Notes: generated by a model not told the origin, from the sequence alone. Counted from the first letter of the stretch, positions 32,711 through 42,792 are shown. The stretch is 64,000 nt of DNA from Hermatobates lingyangjiaoensis (GCA_026182355.1 JAPFBL010000524.1:86001-150000), one strand, 5' to 3'. Program-made: numbers and translations.

Positions 32711-32896
32711 AATTTGCCTGATAGTTAACTTATAACCTTACCAGGGAAAAAGATGGGGAGGGGAGTTTTCATTTTACTCGACTCCCGTTGGTCACTGCCG
32801 GGAATGCAAGCACTCTTTTCAATTTTCCTATGTCGTACACGTACTCGAGGAATGAGACTCGGTATTTATCGAGGAAGGTTTTTTTGTACGCACTTG

Positions 32897-33286
32897 CTAC
32901 AAAAACATTCCCGTACCAAGCATGGATTTCGACCGTAGCAAGGAAAAACGCTCACATTCCTCGAGGACGTGCTTTACTGTCTCGGGGGCTGCTCCCATCG
33001 GATTTTCAACTTTCTTGAATCTATAGAGGTATGAATTGAAGTCCCCATGGCCTGTGAGGATCTGTGCTAGCCAGTGGTTGACATGGACAGTCCCACGGGC
33101 GCGGAGACGGTCCTCCACACGCCAGAAGAAATTTCTGGTCCATCTTCCAGTCTCTCCTGCTGCCCATCTCGCTTCCCAGAGACCCAGCGCCCAATCCTTC
33201 AACTCCTCTAATCTCCCTTCCATTTCCCCATTAGTTCTTGGAGCCCACAAAGGAGGGAGTCCTTTTTTCACCCTATATCTCTCCAC
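32897..33286 (-). pseudogene. LINE ORF2 C-terminal region (R1/Jockey-like)
   Basis: Reads GRWTRNFFWRVEDRLRARGT, then NHWLAQILTGHGDFNSYLYR, then ETVKHVLEECERFSLLR. The 'LTGHGxFxxYLxRF...ETxxHVLxEC' string is typical of the region after RT in R1/Jockey-like non-LTR elements. The first two Cys of the terminal motif are lost (MGAAPETVKHVLEEC). It is a fragment with no RT or endonuclease; flanked by 'acctaacctaag' at 33300. Confidence 0.75.
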
Positions 33287-33890
33287 TTCTAACCAAACCT
33301 ACCTAACCTAAGCTTATGTATAAGTGATGAAAATGAAAATTCATTTCAAGTGATCGACTTGAGTGGTTATTTTGAGTATGATGAAGATCCAAGATAAACT
33401 AAAATCTATTATGCATCTGGGCTATTTCCGTAGTAAACACTGAAAAAAAAAAGTTTTAATTACTACCATATAAACACCGCCTTACCTCCCTACAATTCAA
33501 CCAATTTCAGACTCGTCCATTGTCAAGAGAACAATGCGAGTTATTGTTTTGTTTAGGGTTATAGGGAAGACAATAATCAACTTCGTGATTCCATTGTTGA
33601 CTTGCTATTCGTCTGCGGTTGAGATGCGAAGAAAATATATGATGACATGGTATATTTTTATGCTAGTATTATTAAGCAACTTTTGCAAAAGAGTTTTTTT
33701 TTTTAAATAAAATAAATTATTTAAATTAATTAATTATTGTATTGGATACAATGTTTAAAAATGTATGAAAATTGAGCATATAGGAAAAATTTGCTATAAA
33801 AGAATTTTGTGAGAAATTTATATTCTAAAAATACACTATTTTTCTTTTTTATCGAGGTTTGGCCTAGCTTCAATAATACAACACCTTTAA

Positions 33891-33930
33891 GCCGACGTTT
33901 CGTCTATATTTTTAGGCATCTTCAGGGGGT
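33891..33930 (-). ncRNA. Hammerhead-like motif, ACGU family
   Basis: CUGAAGA, U, hairpin GCCUA.../UAGAC with loop A/U, GAAA, ACGU, C, GGC. Stem I has two pairs (CC against GG). Inverted partner at 34018-34057; arms span 33.84-34.12 kb. Confidence 0.6.
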
Positions 33931-34017
33931 ACATCAATACAAAATTTTAATTACAATAATATGAAAAGTAATTATATTACATTTTCATGTTATTGTAATT
34001 AAAATTTTGCATTGATG

Positions 34018-34057
34018 TAGCCTTGAAGATATCTAAAAATATAGATGTAACGTCGGC
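34018..34057 (+). ncRNA. Hammerhead-like motif, ACGU family (core lost)
   Basis: CUUGAAGA and GUAA replace CUGAAGA and GAAA. Mirror copy of 33891-33930. Confidence 0.4.
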
Positions 34058-34393
34058 TTAAAGGTGTTGTATTATTGAAGTTAAACCAAACCTCGATAAA
34101 AAAGAAAAATAGTGTTAAATATATGTGGTCGAGATAAGGAAAACATTAGATTATTATTCTAAAAATAGATAGGAAGGAATTGTCTGCAGTTATGGGGTTA
34201 AACATTTCATTCTTTGAAATATAATACGCCGCTGGAACACTTTTTCTCTTGCCAGACTTGATTCCAAACATTTTATTTATGTAAATTTATTTTCATATAT
34301 TTTTTATTTTTAGACTCGCTATTTATTGATCTGGGAAATGTATGAACCTTGTTACTGTTGATATTTGGATATATTGTCTGCTTACTTAGGTCA

Positions 34394-34855
34394 CATGAGA
34401 GGTGTAGGTTCAACGTGTTGGCCTTAGGAGTGGTAGATCTAGGGTTCAATACCCAATCTGGCTCTCGATTTATTTATGCGAGAAGTGAATAAATCTGAAC
34501 ATGTCGTCCCTTGATGAGGACGTATCTGAAATCTTGACTGACTGTCAAGCCACTTTGCTACCACAGAGGTAGGTGCTTCGGGACACTCAAAAAAACTATA
34601 GAAGAACAATTACTGTTGGACCCAGCAAAAGTGCTAAGCTTCTTGAAGGCGTTAAAGGTTGAAAGCTTGCCAACCTTTTTTACTGTTTTGATTTGTATTT
34701 CATGTTTATCAACTTTTCGGCCAAAGCACGTTTATCTGTACGATATCAGTTATCCGTTAAGGATCCCTACTCAAAATATACTTGATTTAGGAAAAAAAAA
34801 TTTAGAACTCCCAATGTAGAATCATTGTGTGACATAACAAAGGGCCAATGTTGTG
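34394..34855 (+). mobile_element. Diverged SINE split by a LINE 3' fragment
   Basis: SINE head ('agggttcaatacccaatctg') and body to about 34522, then LINE C-terminal sequence 34523-34690 ('ttgactgactgtcaagccac' to 'cttcttgaaggcg'), then SINE body resumes at 34735 ('gatccctactcaaaatatac'). This is a nested insertion. Confidence 0.6.
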
Positions 34856-34889
34856 TTTGTTAACCACCTTAAAACAACTATTCCAAGAA

Positions 34890-35250
34890 ATTCCTTCTTT
34901 ACTTCTAAAGTTCTTTTCAAGGAGGCTACTTAGACAAGAAGTATTAATTTAACCTCAGCTATATTGCAAGACATGAGAGATTCAGACCAATGATTCTACA
35001 GGAAATAGATTTGGAGGAAAATCAGAACGGAATTCAAAATTTTGATAGTTTATTACGATGTTTCAGAATATGACATGACTGTAATCGAATAAATTTAAAT
35101 TTCTATATAAACTTAAATATTAAACAAAAATATGTAAATCTACTTAATGTACTTCAAGCCCTCCCCTGAGAATAAGCCCTAGCACGGATTTTCGACCTAA
35201 AAATAAAGTAAGATAGTGTCTTATTTTCGGAAAAAGACGGTGGCACCCAC
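34890..35250 (-). mobile_element. MITE copy (family of 16336-16910)
   Basis: Complement matches 16.34-16.69 kb, including 'cggattttcgacct' and 'cttattttcggaaaaagacg' terminus at 35220-35245. The other terminus is missing. Confidence 0.6.
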
Positions 35251-35707
35251 TTTCTAACCATCTATCTATTTTCAGATATAAAATAACATGTGTATAAAAG
35301 CAATCCAATAAATATATAACCCTTATAACACTGTTAGAACATTAAAGAAAAAGAGTCTAGAATAGGAGTAGGTGATATTTATATGGTGATAATAAAAATA
35401 TAGAACACAATTTATTTTTCGTGCCAGAAAAATGTTATTGAGAGAATGATCTATAACACAGTTTCTGTTATAGACTTGCTCTGTATGGACCCCCATGGTG
35501 GGAGGGGTCCCAGAAACGATTAATGGGGGTCAATCCAAGCAGATAATAGTCCATGTTAAGTTTACATGCATATATCACTATAGTATATATGTATATATAT
35601 ACTATATATACATATATATACTATATATGTATATATATAGCATATATACATATATAGTACATATAAATTAAACAACCACAATAAACAAATATATATTTAG
35701 ATACAAT

Positions 35708-35743
35708 GCTTTAAGGCCTTTCGTTACAACATCATCAGAGAGC
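35708..35743 (-). ncRNA. Hammerhead-like motif, AGGCCU family
   Basis: GCUCU side of stem I, CUGAUGA, U, hairpin GUU/AAC-like, GAAA, palindrome AGGCCU, U, AAAGC. Stem I has four pairs with one mismatch. Same family as 39888-39923 next to a PLE endonuclease. Confidence 0.6.
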
Positions 35744-35767
35744 TAAATGAACTAAACAAAATTTATA

Positions 35768-35805
35768 ACCCTGAGGATGACTTAAAATAAAGACGAAACG
35801 TTGGC
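35768..35805 (+). ncRNA. Hammerhead-like motif, ACGU family (stem II damaged)
   Basis: CUGAGGA, then GACUUAAAAUAAAGAC where GUC is expected at the start, GAAA, ACGU, U, GGC. One substitution breaks stem II. Confidence 0.5.
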
Positions 35806-35889
35806 AGAAAGGTGATTCCGTATATTAACCCTGACCAAATTCCAAGAAGAAGAAAAAGTGTTTGTTAGTAATTTGTGGACAAGAAAACA

Positions 35890-36043
35890 GTACCATATAT
35901 ATATATATATATATATTGTTGAACTGAATTGCCTTAATTAAACTTACCTTTTTTTTGAGCAGTTTCTCATATTTCCTTGGTAATTTTAAATCATCTTGAT
36001 TAAGTTGGTGGATTATTTGAGCGAAACTCTGGTAAGCCATCAA
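35890..36043 (-). pseudogene. PLE N-terminal fragment (inverted copy)
   Basis: Reads FAQIIHQLNQDDLKLPRKYE, then KLLKKKVSLIKAIQFNN, running into a (TA)n tract. Aligns by eye with FANLLWKLPESHRKVIRKVE in the 50.3-kb fragment. It is one arm of an inverted repeat whose other arm is 36053-36141. Confidence 0.5.
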
Positions 36044-36052
36044 TATTTAATG

Positions 36053-36141
36053 ATTAAAAAGGTAAGTTTAATTAAGGCAATTCAGTTCAACACAATATGT
36101 ATAAAAGAAGGTCTGCTCCCTATTTATACTAATATATATAT
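36053..36141 (+). pseudogene. PLE N-terminal fragment ending at (TA)n
   Basis: Reads KKVSLIKAIQFNTICIKEGL, then LPIYTN, then the (TA)n tract. The first half mirrors 35890-36043; the second half adds CIKEGLLPIYTN, parallel to CLREDLLPLYTN (50.3 kb) and CLKEDLLPLF (8.8 kb). The RT that should follow is absent. Confidence 0.55.
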
Positions 36142-36153
36142 ATATTTTTCAGG

Positions 36154-36273
36154 GTACAAATCCTCAAAGAATTCCCCGAGTCTAATTCCCATGTCACCCT
36201 TAGAGCTTCCGAAGAGGCATTCATATGCCTCCTTGGGGCTCGTTCTCCTCCTGGTCTCAACCTGTACCGTTAA
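36154..36273 (+). pseudogene. PLE endonuclease C-terminal end
   Basis: Reads VQILKEFPESNSHVTLRASE, then EAFICLLGARSPPGLNLYR and stop. Same tail as the 60.9-63.0-kb copies (TLRASEEAHIWLLSARSAPG LNLKR). It abuts a (TA)n tract on its 5' side, about 12 bp after the N-terminal fragment, so nearly the whole protein has been lost between them. An AUAU-family motif lies about 240 bp downstream. Confidence 0.7.
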
Positions 36274-36516
36274 TTATTTTTTATTTTATTATTATTATTA
36301 TTATTATTTAGTATTATTATTTTTTATTATTATTATTTATTTTTTATTATTATTATTTCGTATTTTTTATTTTTATATTTTTTATCGTGTTTTCTAAATT
36401 AATATTGGAGGGATTTCTATTTTTCCTCTCCTCCGCTGGGGAGCAGCATTGCGGTGGTTCCACGAGTTACTCTGGAGGTCAGTAGCAGTTTGCTTCTCAA
36501 CGCGAGTACTTCGCAC

Positions 36517-36556
36517 TTCTTCCCGATGACGACGGATGTCGAAATATCGAAGTGAG
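36517..36556 (+). ncRNA. Hammerhead-like motif, AUAU family (core variant)
   Basis: CCGAUGA, C, GAC/GUC hairpin (loop GGAU), GAAA, AUAU, C, GAAGUG. Stem I CUUC/GAAG has changed sequence together relative to the other AUAU copies (CUC/GA..), a compensatory change. The U4-to-C core change is shared with 14616-14656. It lies downstream of the PLE tail at 36154-36273, as expected for a PLE terminal repeat. Confidence 0.6.
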
Positions 36557-36636
36557 TTCTGTAGTGTCTTTCTGTGTTCTTTTCTATGTGTTAAAGTGTT
36601 TATTGTCCACACAGACCTTTCATTTTATTCGAAGTA

Positions 36637-36667
<31 letters not shown>

Positions 36668-36714
36668 GAAATAAATTCAAAACGAAGGAAACACACAGAA
36701 AGACACAGACATAA

Positions 36715-36756
36715 CTCACATCGATATTTCGACCATCGTCGTCATCAGGAGGTGTG
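36715..36756 (-). ncRNA. Hammerhead-like motif, AUAU family (intact)
   Basis: Same layout and bases as 36847-36886, in inverted orientation; arms extend to 36680 and 36930. Confidence 0.7.
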
Positions 36757-36846
36757 AAGAGAGAAGAGCGAAGAGTCCCGAAGGAAGACAGGGCGGCGAC
36801 TCAGGAATTTTTATATTCCTGCGGGACTCTTCGCTCTTCGCTCTTC

Positions 36847-36886
36847 ACACCTCCTGATGACGACGATGGTCGAAATATCGATGTGA
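36847..36886 (+). ncRNA. Hammerhead-like motif, AUAU family (intact, best copy)
   Basis: CACCUC (36848-36853), CUGAUGA (36854-36860), C36861, GAC-GAUG-GUC (36862-36871), GAAA (36872-36875), AUAU (36875-36878), C36879, GAUGUGAG. Stem I has five pairs around one mismatch. Confidence 0.7.
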
Positions 36887-37046
36887 GTTATATCTGTGTC
36901 TTTCTGTGTGTTTCCTTCGTTTTGAATTTATTTTATTTAAAAAAGTCCGCTGGACGGTTTCTTTTAATTGTATATATATATATATATATATATATAGTTC
37001 AATATAAACAACGAAACATAGAGAAATCAAAAGAACACACTTACAG

Positions 37047-37080
37047 TCTCTAATTTTCGGTTTGAACCGTCTTCAGGAGA
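37047..37080 (-). ncRNA. Hammerhead-like motif, AAUU family (intact)
   Basis: UCUC, CUGAAGA, C, hairpin GGUUCAAACC, GAAA, AAUU, A, GAGA. Stem I is four perfect pairs. The best copy of this family, with the invariant G of GAAA. Confidence 0.7.
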
Positions 37081-37280
37081 GATAAGAGAGGGAAATCAAG
37101 CGCACTGGTTCAGAGAGAGATATATATACAGAGATATATATATATATAGTTATATATATATATATATAGTACAGATATATAGATATATATTCATCATGAT
37201 ATCCTTTTCTTGACCAACTGTTCATAAATTTTTTTGAGATTTATTAAGGGTTTTTGGTCCAATATTCAAAAAACTTCGTT

Positions 37281-37318
37281 GCCAACGTTTCGATATATAT
37301 TTATATCATCTTCAGGGC
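37281..37318 (-). ncRNA. Hammerhead-like motif, ACGU family (intact)
   Basis: GCC, CUGAAGA, U, hairpin GAUAUA/UAUAUC, GAAA, ACGU, U, GGC. About 375 bp downstream of the PLE endonuclease stop at 37693 on the same strand, so it may belong to that element's terminal repeat. Confidence 0.7.
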
Positions 37319-37692
37319 TAAAAAGATTGTTACATTTAGCACATTTATTTCAACAAAACTGGTCTATTGTTTGCTATTATGTACATTATCAAAAAAAATT
37401 GAAAAATTATAATGGTAAAACTATAGATTTTTATATTTAAGTTTGTTTTAACAATGTTTAGAAAATACAAAGATATAAATTTGTTTACCTGGGAAGTATG
37501 TTTACTGTTGTTTGTTATGTTTTTTCCTTTTCATTTATATTGTATCCTTATACTGGGGTCACTGAATGGAAAAGTTACTCAGGCTACAAAACAGAGCAAG
37601 TGTGTGGAGGTTACATTTTTCCATTGTTATCCGTTTTTAAAGTTCCAGTGTTTACTTGTTTTGTTAAGTTTGGCAATTTCAGTATGTTGTCC

Positions 37693-38515
37693 CTATGTTC
37701 GTCTGTTGGTTAATGAAAAGATGTTTGTGTATATTTGACTAAATTTTTCAATGTCTATTCTTGCGTTGCATGTGTTCTTGGTTTTTTCTATATGTATAAT
37801 TTCTTTTACCAGTCTTTTTCGTATGTGTGTTTCTTTATCTCTTATTACGGGATTTTGAAAATCAAAATTGTGTTTATGTGTGTTAGCGTGTTTTGCTAGA
37901 GCGCATGTTATTTTGTGTCCTTTGATGTCTGATTTGTGTTGTGATATCCTGCTTGATAAGTATTGGCTGGTTTGTCCTATGTATTTTGTGTCACAGTCGT
38001 TACAATTGATCTGATAGATTATATTGCTGTTTTGTAGTGTTGGAACGGTGGATTTTACTTTAGAGAAAACTAAACTATTAAGTGTTTTGGGCTATTTTGC
38101 AGTTTGTATTGTCTTTTAATGTGTTTTTCAATCTTTCTGAAAGTCCTTCTTTTACATATGTAAGGCTTAGGTATTTTATATTGTCTGAGATAGGATTTGT
38201 ATTTGAAATGTGAGAGTTTGCCTGTGTTTGTTGTCTGTTCATCGTGTTTGTACTTGTGAGATTGTTAGAGTTTGGTTGTCTATGGTGTGTGCTTGCGGTA
38301 TTGGGAGTTATGTGTCTGTTGGGGCTGCGTGTCATGATTTTCTTTACTATACCTATGGGAAAGTTGTTGTTAATTAGTATGTTTTTTACTACTGTTTTAT
38401 TTTTGTTATGAAATTCGGGATCACTCAGGTTAAAGGCTCTATATTTTAGTGCAATGGCTGTGTTTATTTTTTGATTAACCGGGTGGTGTGATTTGTTATT
38501 GAGATATCTGTCAAG
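37693..38515 (-). pseudogene. PLE C-terminal region with GIY-YIG endonuclease, frameshifted
   Basis: Minus-strand reading starts LDRYLNNKSHHPVNQKINTA, continues to IKYLSLTYVKEGLSERLKNT, then after one frameshift (near 38078) gives IIYQINCNDCDTKYIGQTSQ, LSSRISQHKSDIKG, an ALAKHANTHKHNFDF segment and a C-terminal ARIDIEKFSQIYTN. These are the post-RT linker and GIY-YIG domain (Y-x-I-x-C-x2-C...YIGQT...R-x-x-H) of PLEs. Stop TAG at 37693. It is truncated at 38515 where an AUAU-family repeat begins; RT is missing. Recognised only by joining two frames. Confidence 0.8.
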
Positions 38516-38565
38516 AGTCCGTCACCGCCCTGCCTTCCTGCGGGACTCTTCGCTCCTCGCTCTTC

Positions 38566-38604
38566 ACACCTCCTGATGACGACAATGGTCGAAATATCCA
38601 AGAG
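38566..38604 (+). ncRNA. Hammerhead-like motif, AUAU family
   Basis: CUGAUGA, C, GAC/GUC hairpin (loop AAUG), GAAA, AUAU, C; the 3' side of stem I reads CAAGAGAG and is weakened. Confidence 0.6.
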
Positions 38605-38736
38605 AGTTATGTCTGTGTCTTTCTATGTGTTTCCTTCGTTTTGAATTTATTTTATTTAAAAAAGTCCCCTGGACCGTTTCTTTTAATTGTATATATATAT
38701 ATATATATATAGTTTTCTATGGGTTGTCCGGGGAAA

Positions 38737-38925
38737 GGAATATGATTCGATGCGATGTTGACCAATGGGAGTAGAGTTACAGGTCCAAGCGTAAGGTCCC
38801 AGTTGCCCGCTGCTCAGCAAACCTATTGGCAGAACCCAAAGGCTTTTTGCTGAGCAGCGGGCAACTGGGACCTTACGCTTGGACCTGTAACTCTACTCCC
38901 ATTGGTCAACATCGCATCGAATATA
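38737..38925. repeat. 77-bp-arm palindrome without hammerhead core
   Basis: Arms 'tcgatgcgatgttgaccaat' to 'gcccgctgctcagcaaa' and their complement (38849-38925) enclose about 26 bp. (TA)n tracts lie at both outer ends. The 83-residue frame is not a gene. Confidence 0.85.
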
Positions 38926-39038
38926 TATATATATATATATATATATACACTTTTTCGATAAAAATACGATCTGAAATGGACAAATACAGTTCAATGTACA
39001 TAAATAAACATAGAGAAATTAAAAACACACACTTACAG

Positions 39039-39072
39039 TCTCTAATTTTCGGTTTGAACCGTCTTCAGGAGA
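39039..39072 (-). ncRNA. Hammerhead-like motif, AAUU family (intact)
   Basis: UCUC, CUGAAGA, C, GGUUCAAACC, GAAA, AAUU, A, GAGA. Inverted partner of 39146-39178. Confidence 0.7.
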
Positions 39073-39145
39073 GATAAGAGAGGGAAACCAAGCGCAGGGT
39101 CTCCAACCGTCTCTGTACCAGTGCGCTTGGTTTCCCTCTCTTATC

Positions 39146-39178
39146 TCTCCTGAAGAAGGTTCAACCGAAAATTAGAGA
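39146..39178 (+). ncRNA. Hammerhead-like motif, AAUU family
   Basis: CUGAAGA, A (extra base changed from C), shorter hairpin GGU-UCA-ACC, GAAA, AAUU, A, GAGA. Stem II pairing survives loss of one loop base. Confidence 0.65.
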
Positions 39179-39225
39179 CTTTAAGTGTGTGGTTTTAATT
39201 TCTCTATGTTTCTTTATGTACATTG

Positions 39226-39267
<42 letters not shown>

Positions 39268-39294
39268 ATTAATTTACAACAATGAAAACAATCC

Positions 39295-39858
39295 ATGATA
39301 TTAAATAATGAAGAACAGTTCACAAGAAGGAATTTGTTAGTCATTCCATACAGTCCTTGTTTGAAAGGTATGCCTTCATTTATGAAAAGATTGGACGTTT
39401 CTGTTGTGTTCAGTAATGATGGTAACTTGTTTAACAGACTTGTTAATAATAAGCCAAAAAGAAAGGACTGTTGTGTATACAGGATATCATGTACTGACTG
39501 TGAAATGTCTTACATTGGACAGACGAGCAAAGGTCTTCTTACAAGGATAAAACAGCACAAATATTCCATCAGAAGAGAGGACGAAAAGAGTGCCTTGTTC
39601 ATACACATAAGAAACAGTAATCATGTGATTAATTGGAATGAAGCAAATGAATTAATATACGTGTCTTCAGAAAGAAGAATAAATATCGTAGAAAGTGCGC
39701 TCATAAAGAACTTTTATGAGAAGTTGATTAACAATAGCCTAGGACTCTACAAATTGGATGAGGTTTTGATTAACGGGATAATTAAACAGATGAAGACTTC
39801 ATCATTAAACACATTCAGAGTTGCCATCAATTCTGGAAATTTCAATCAGCCAAGTTAA
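39295..39858 (+). pseudogene. PLE GIY-YIG endonuclease region, 5'-truncated
   Basis: 187 uninterrupted codons. Residues 60-95 read CVYRISCTDCEMSYIGQTSK then LLTRIKQHK, the GIY-YIG core (CX2C-type cysteines, YIGQT, Arg and His); residues 96-125 hold a His region 'FIHIRNSNHVINW', and ESALIKNF follows near 145. In the family this nuclease nicks target DNA for retrotransposition. The frame begins just after a (TA)n tract (TGA at 39283), so the RT is lost, but the endonuclease lacks stops and is the best preserved here. A hammerhead-like motif starts 30 bp after the stop. Confidence 0.85.
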
Positions 39859-39887
39859 CAAGTATTTATTGTTTTTTTAGTTCACTT

Positions 39888-39923
39888 GCTCTCCGAAGAT
39901 GTATTAACGAAAGGCCTTAGAGC
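39888..39923 (+). ncRNA. Hammerhead-like motif, AGGCCU family
   Basis: GCUCU (39888-39892), CCGAAGA (U4 to C), U, hairpin GU-AUUA-AC, GAAA (39909-39912), palindrome AGGCCU (39912-39917), U, AGAGC. Stem I is five perfect pairs. It lies 30 bp 3' of the PLE endonuclease stop. Confidence 0.65.
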
Positions 39924-40019
39924 ATTGTTTTAAAAAATTGTTTTCATTGTGGTAAATTAATCCATCTATTATATCAAGTGTTATTTTGATTATTATTCAT
40001 ATATATATATATTTTCAAA

Positions 40020-40440
40020 AGGAGATAAAAATTGCCATTCTGAAATCCAGGAATATTCCATAGTCCCTGAAGGACTACAATCCTAAGAAAAAATATAATA
40101 ATAACAATCTGCGGATATTCGACTTAGTTCTAGGCAGACTAAACTTAATACGGGATTCTCAGGATGTTTGAAATATGGATATGGAGAAAGCAGTCTGAGG
40201 TTGGGAATCAATAGAACAATTCATCACATGACTGGGCAGAAATGAGGAGAAGAGACTAACATATATAGTCAATCTTGTTCCCTTCAAACTTGATCCTCAA
40301 AGCCTATTTCGCAAATACCCCCGTATTACAATCGAGCATACAATGTTGAGCTTAAATAGCGAAATAAGCCAAGATGTTTTTTTGGGGGGAATATTTATGT
40401 TAAATATACGCATATTGTTAATAGTAGGGATGTTAGTAAA
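40020..40440. other. Unassigned sequence
   Basis: No repeated string elsewhere in the window, no open frame of note and no motif. I see nothing that can be supported here. Confidence 0.5.
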
Positions 40441-40468
40441 CATTTTACAGGGATACATCAGCCTTCAT

Positions 40469-41028
40469 CAGGTGTGGGCAATTATTTTGACTCGCCGGTC
40501 ACATTAACTTTAAAATTTGACAGGTGGGGTTAAAATTTTTGTAAAAAATGTGTTAAAATTTAGCACATTGATTTAAAAATCTGACAGGTGAGGCATTTCA
40601 GCGCAAGATACAATATAAAAAACAGTATTTGTTAACAGTACGTATTAAACAAAAACAAAAAAGTCATTGAAGTATAAACATACTCTTTTAATGAGAACAG
40701 TGTGTTGATCACAAATTTTAAATATAGCATCGAAGTGCTGGGGGCAATTCTCAGAACAGATCTGAGATATTCATCACCCATCTGGGATCTTTAGGTTTTT
40801 TTTTGTTAGTATTTATCACACTTAAATAATCTGACCAGCAAAAGAAGAACGAAAGCTGAAAGTGTGATACTACACCACCTGATGTTAAAATGCACTTCAT
40901 TGCGAGTCAAAATAAAATTAATACAATCATTTACATCAAACCTAAATCATGTACTAATCTTCGATGGACGGGATTCAAAATACCAAAGGGCCGGATGTAG
41001 CCCACGGGCCGTCGTTTGCCCACCCCTG
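40469..41028. mobile_element. hAT-family non-autonomous element
   Basis: Termini CAGGTGTGGGCAATTATTTT and, inverted, CGTTTGCCCACCCCTG. Flanks gccttcat (40461-40468) and gcctacat (41029-41036) match at 7 of 8 bases, consistent with an aged 8-bp hAT duplication. Inner 'gggccggatgtagcccacgg' is typical of such repeats. No transposase frame in 560 bp. Confidence 0.75.
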
Positions 41029-41309
41029 GCCTACATTGTTTCGTGTTAAGTCGACTTCGATTATACGTCAGTTTAAAAAAAAAATACGTTGAAAAAAAGA
41101 ATAAAAATACATTTTATATCAGATATTCATCTTTATGTTTATCTGCTATAAATATTAGAATCATAATATCACTAGAAAACCATTATAATCTCCTTAAATC
41201 ATATTACTGTACTTAAAATAAAAAGAAAAGTTCGTAAAATGTTACTATATTATAACTAAGAATAAAAGCATACATAAATATTGATACAGCTTCTCGACTA
41301 TTGGTTTTG

Positions 41310-41635
41310 CAAGTTCATAGAAGGGGTTCTTGAGGATTTTGGTCATAAAAATTCAACTCCTGATTATATGGCGACGTTTTGCCAGAAGTTTTTGGTATTT
41401 TCAAGGCTTGTTTTAGAGGGAACACTATTTAACGGTCCATGGTTTTATCTAGATCTGTTATGAGCTGTCATCTGTTATGATGCAGCTAGATAAAAGCATA
41501 GACTGTTAAATAGTATTTCCTCTAAAACAAGCCTTGAAAATGACAAACAACTTTTGGTGAAACGTCACCTTGATAATCAGGAGTTGAATTTTTATGACCA
41601 AAATCCTCAAGAACCCCTTCTGTGAACTTGATATA
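41310..41635. repeat. Inverted repeat, about 120-bp arms
   Basis: 'gaaggggttcttgaggattt' through 'gcttgttttagaggga' and the complement from 41515. The central 60 bp holds a small 'ctgttatga' duplication. No hammerhead core: 'tggtgaaacgtcacc' is a possible decayed trace. Confidence 0.7.
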
Positions 41636-41892
41636 CATACATATTAATAATATCAAGGAAATATCATTAAAAAACGTGATGTAGTTTGAATATCTGCCGT
41701 TAGGCGTCGCCACTAGTCATTCCCGCGCATATGCTGTTTTAGTTTGATTAGTTAGTTCATTACGTCTGTTTATCAGCTGTTGTCATTCTTATTTCTTTGT
41801 GACCTTGAACTTTGCCTCCATGTCATTGAAAAAAAAAACATCAAAGTACAAGTGCTACAGCGCTGGATTTTGATAAAATGGCTATGATAATT

Positions 41893-42243
41893 ATTATTAT
41901 TATTTGAGGGTGACTATAGCACTGCGTCTTAAAAACTATTGTACTTCCGTCTGTACTAAAGTACCCCAGCAATTAGCTTCAACGCTTATAAGAAGCTCAG
42001 CACTTTTGCTGGTTCCAGCAGTAAAAGTTTTTCTATGGTTTTGTTGACTGTCCCGAAGCACTTACCTCTGTGCAGTAAAGTTCCCTTACAGTCAGTCAGC
42101 AGGTGTAACGGTGTTTCTTCCTCTTTTTTACAGAATCTGCATAAACCATCATTGATAATGTTTATTCAAGTTCCCTACGTTTTGGGAGAAAGTGACTTCC
42201 TTTCTCCTTCTTCAGGACAGTCTTCTTCGGATTTTTAGGTGCA
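41893..42243 (-). mobile_element. Non-LTR retrotransposon 3' end
   Basis: Minus-strand copy of the 53.0-kb LINE, beginning near the 'ctgaagaaggagaaaggaag' block and ending at a TAA-type tail at 41893. Contains the Cys/His coding remnant (about 42190-41935) with stops. Confidence 0.65.
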
Positions 42244-42560
42244 CTTGTGTTAAGTTGTTTCCGATTGTAAACAAAAATTGAGAGTCAGATTTGAAGAATT
42301 AAACAAACGATGTAAGATACCATAGCTATAACGAGGAACTGTTGTGTTTACAAAGGTAATACAGTTATATACCTAGTTGATAGTTATTGAGTGACCGAAT
42401 TTCGCAAAGAAGCAAAAAAAAACTTGAAAATATTTGCTGCGACAGTGACATGTTCCCTAAACACTTATGTAATGAAATTAAGACTTTAAAACACTAATAT
42501 GTATTTGTAGGGTAAATAGCTAATGAAAGGGTCTCGACATATACAAATTTAATGGTATAA

Positions 42561-42598
42561 ACAACGCGTTTCGAACACGTAGTGTTCTTCCTCAGGCA
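42561..42598 (-). ncRNA. Hammerhead-like motif, ACGCGU family (intact)
   Basis: GC, CUGAGGA, A, hairpin GAACAC/GUGUUC (loop UAC), GAAA, ACGCGU, U, GU. The extra base is A here. Stem I is short. Confidence 0.6.
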
Positions 42599-42792
42599 TT
42601 AACTAAGGGTGAGTGTCTGTTGTACAACTGACAAACAGAATGTTTGTGTTGAAGTGATCCTTGTTGTTTTCGTTCAATATTCATCTTACAAAAAATACTG
42701 TATCATACTTTTGAAAAGAATTCTTGTTTTTCTTTGTAGAATAAAAAACTAATGAAATAGTCTCCACATATGAAAATTTAATGGTATAAACA

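Noticed and set aside
32753..33311. Plus-strand frames of 61-91 residues
   Set aside because: Shadows of the minus-strand LINE C-terminal region.
37454..37738. 94- and 71-residue plus-strand hydrophobic frames
   Set aside because: They overlap the minus-strand PLE endonuclease end or AT-rich DNA and show no motif.
41310..41635. Hammerhead-like motif in the inverted repeat
   Set aside because: 'gtgaaacgtcacc' is suggestive, but CUGANGA and stem II are absent on both strands.
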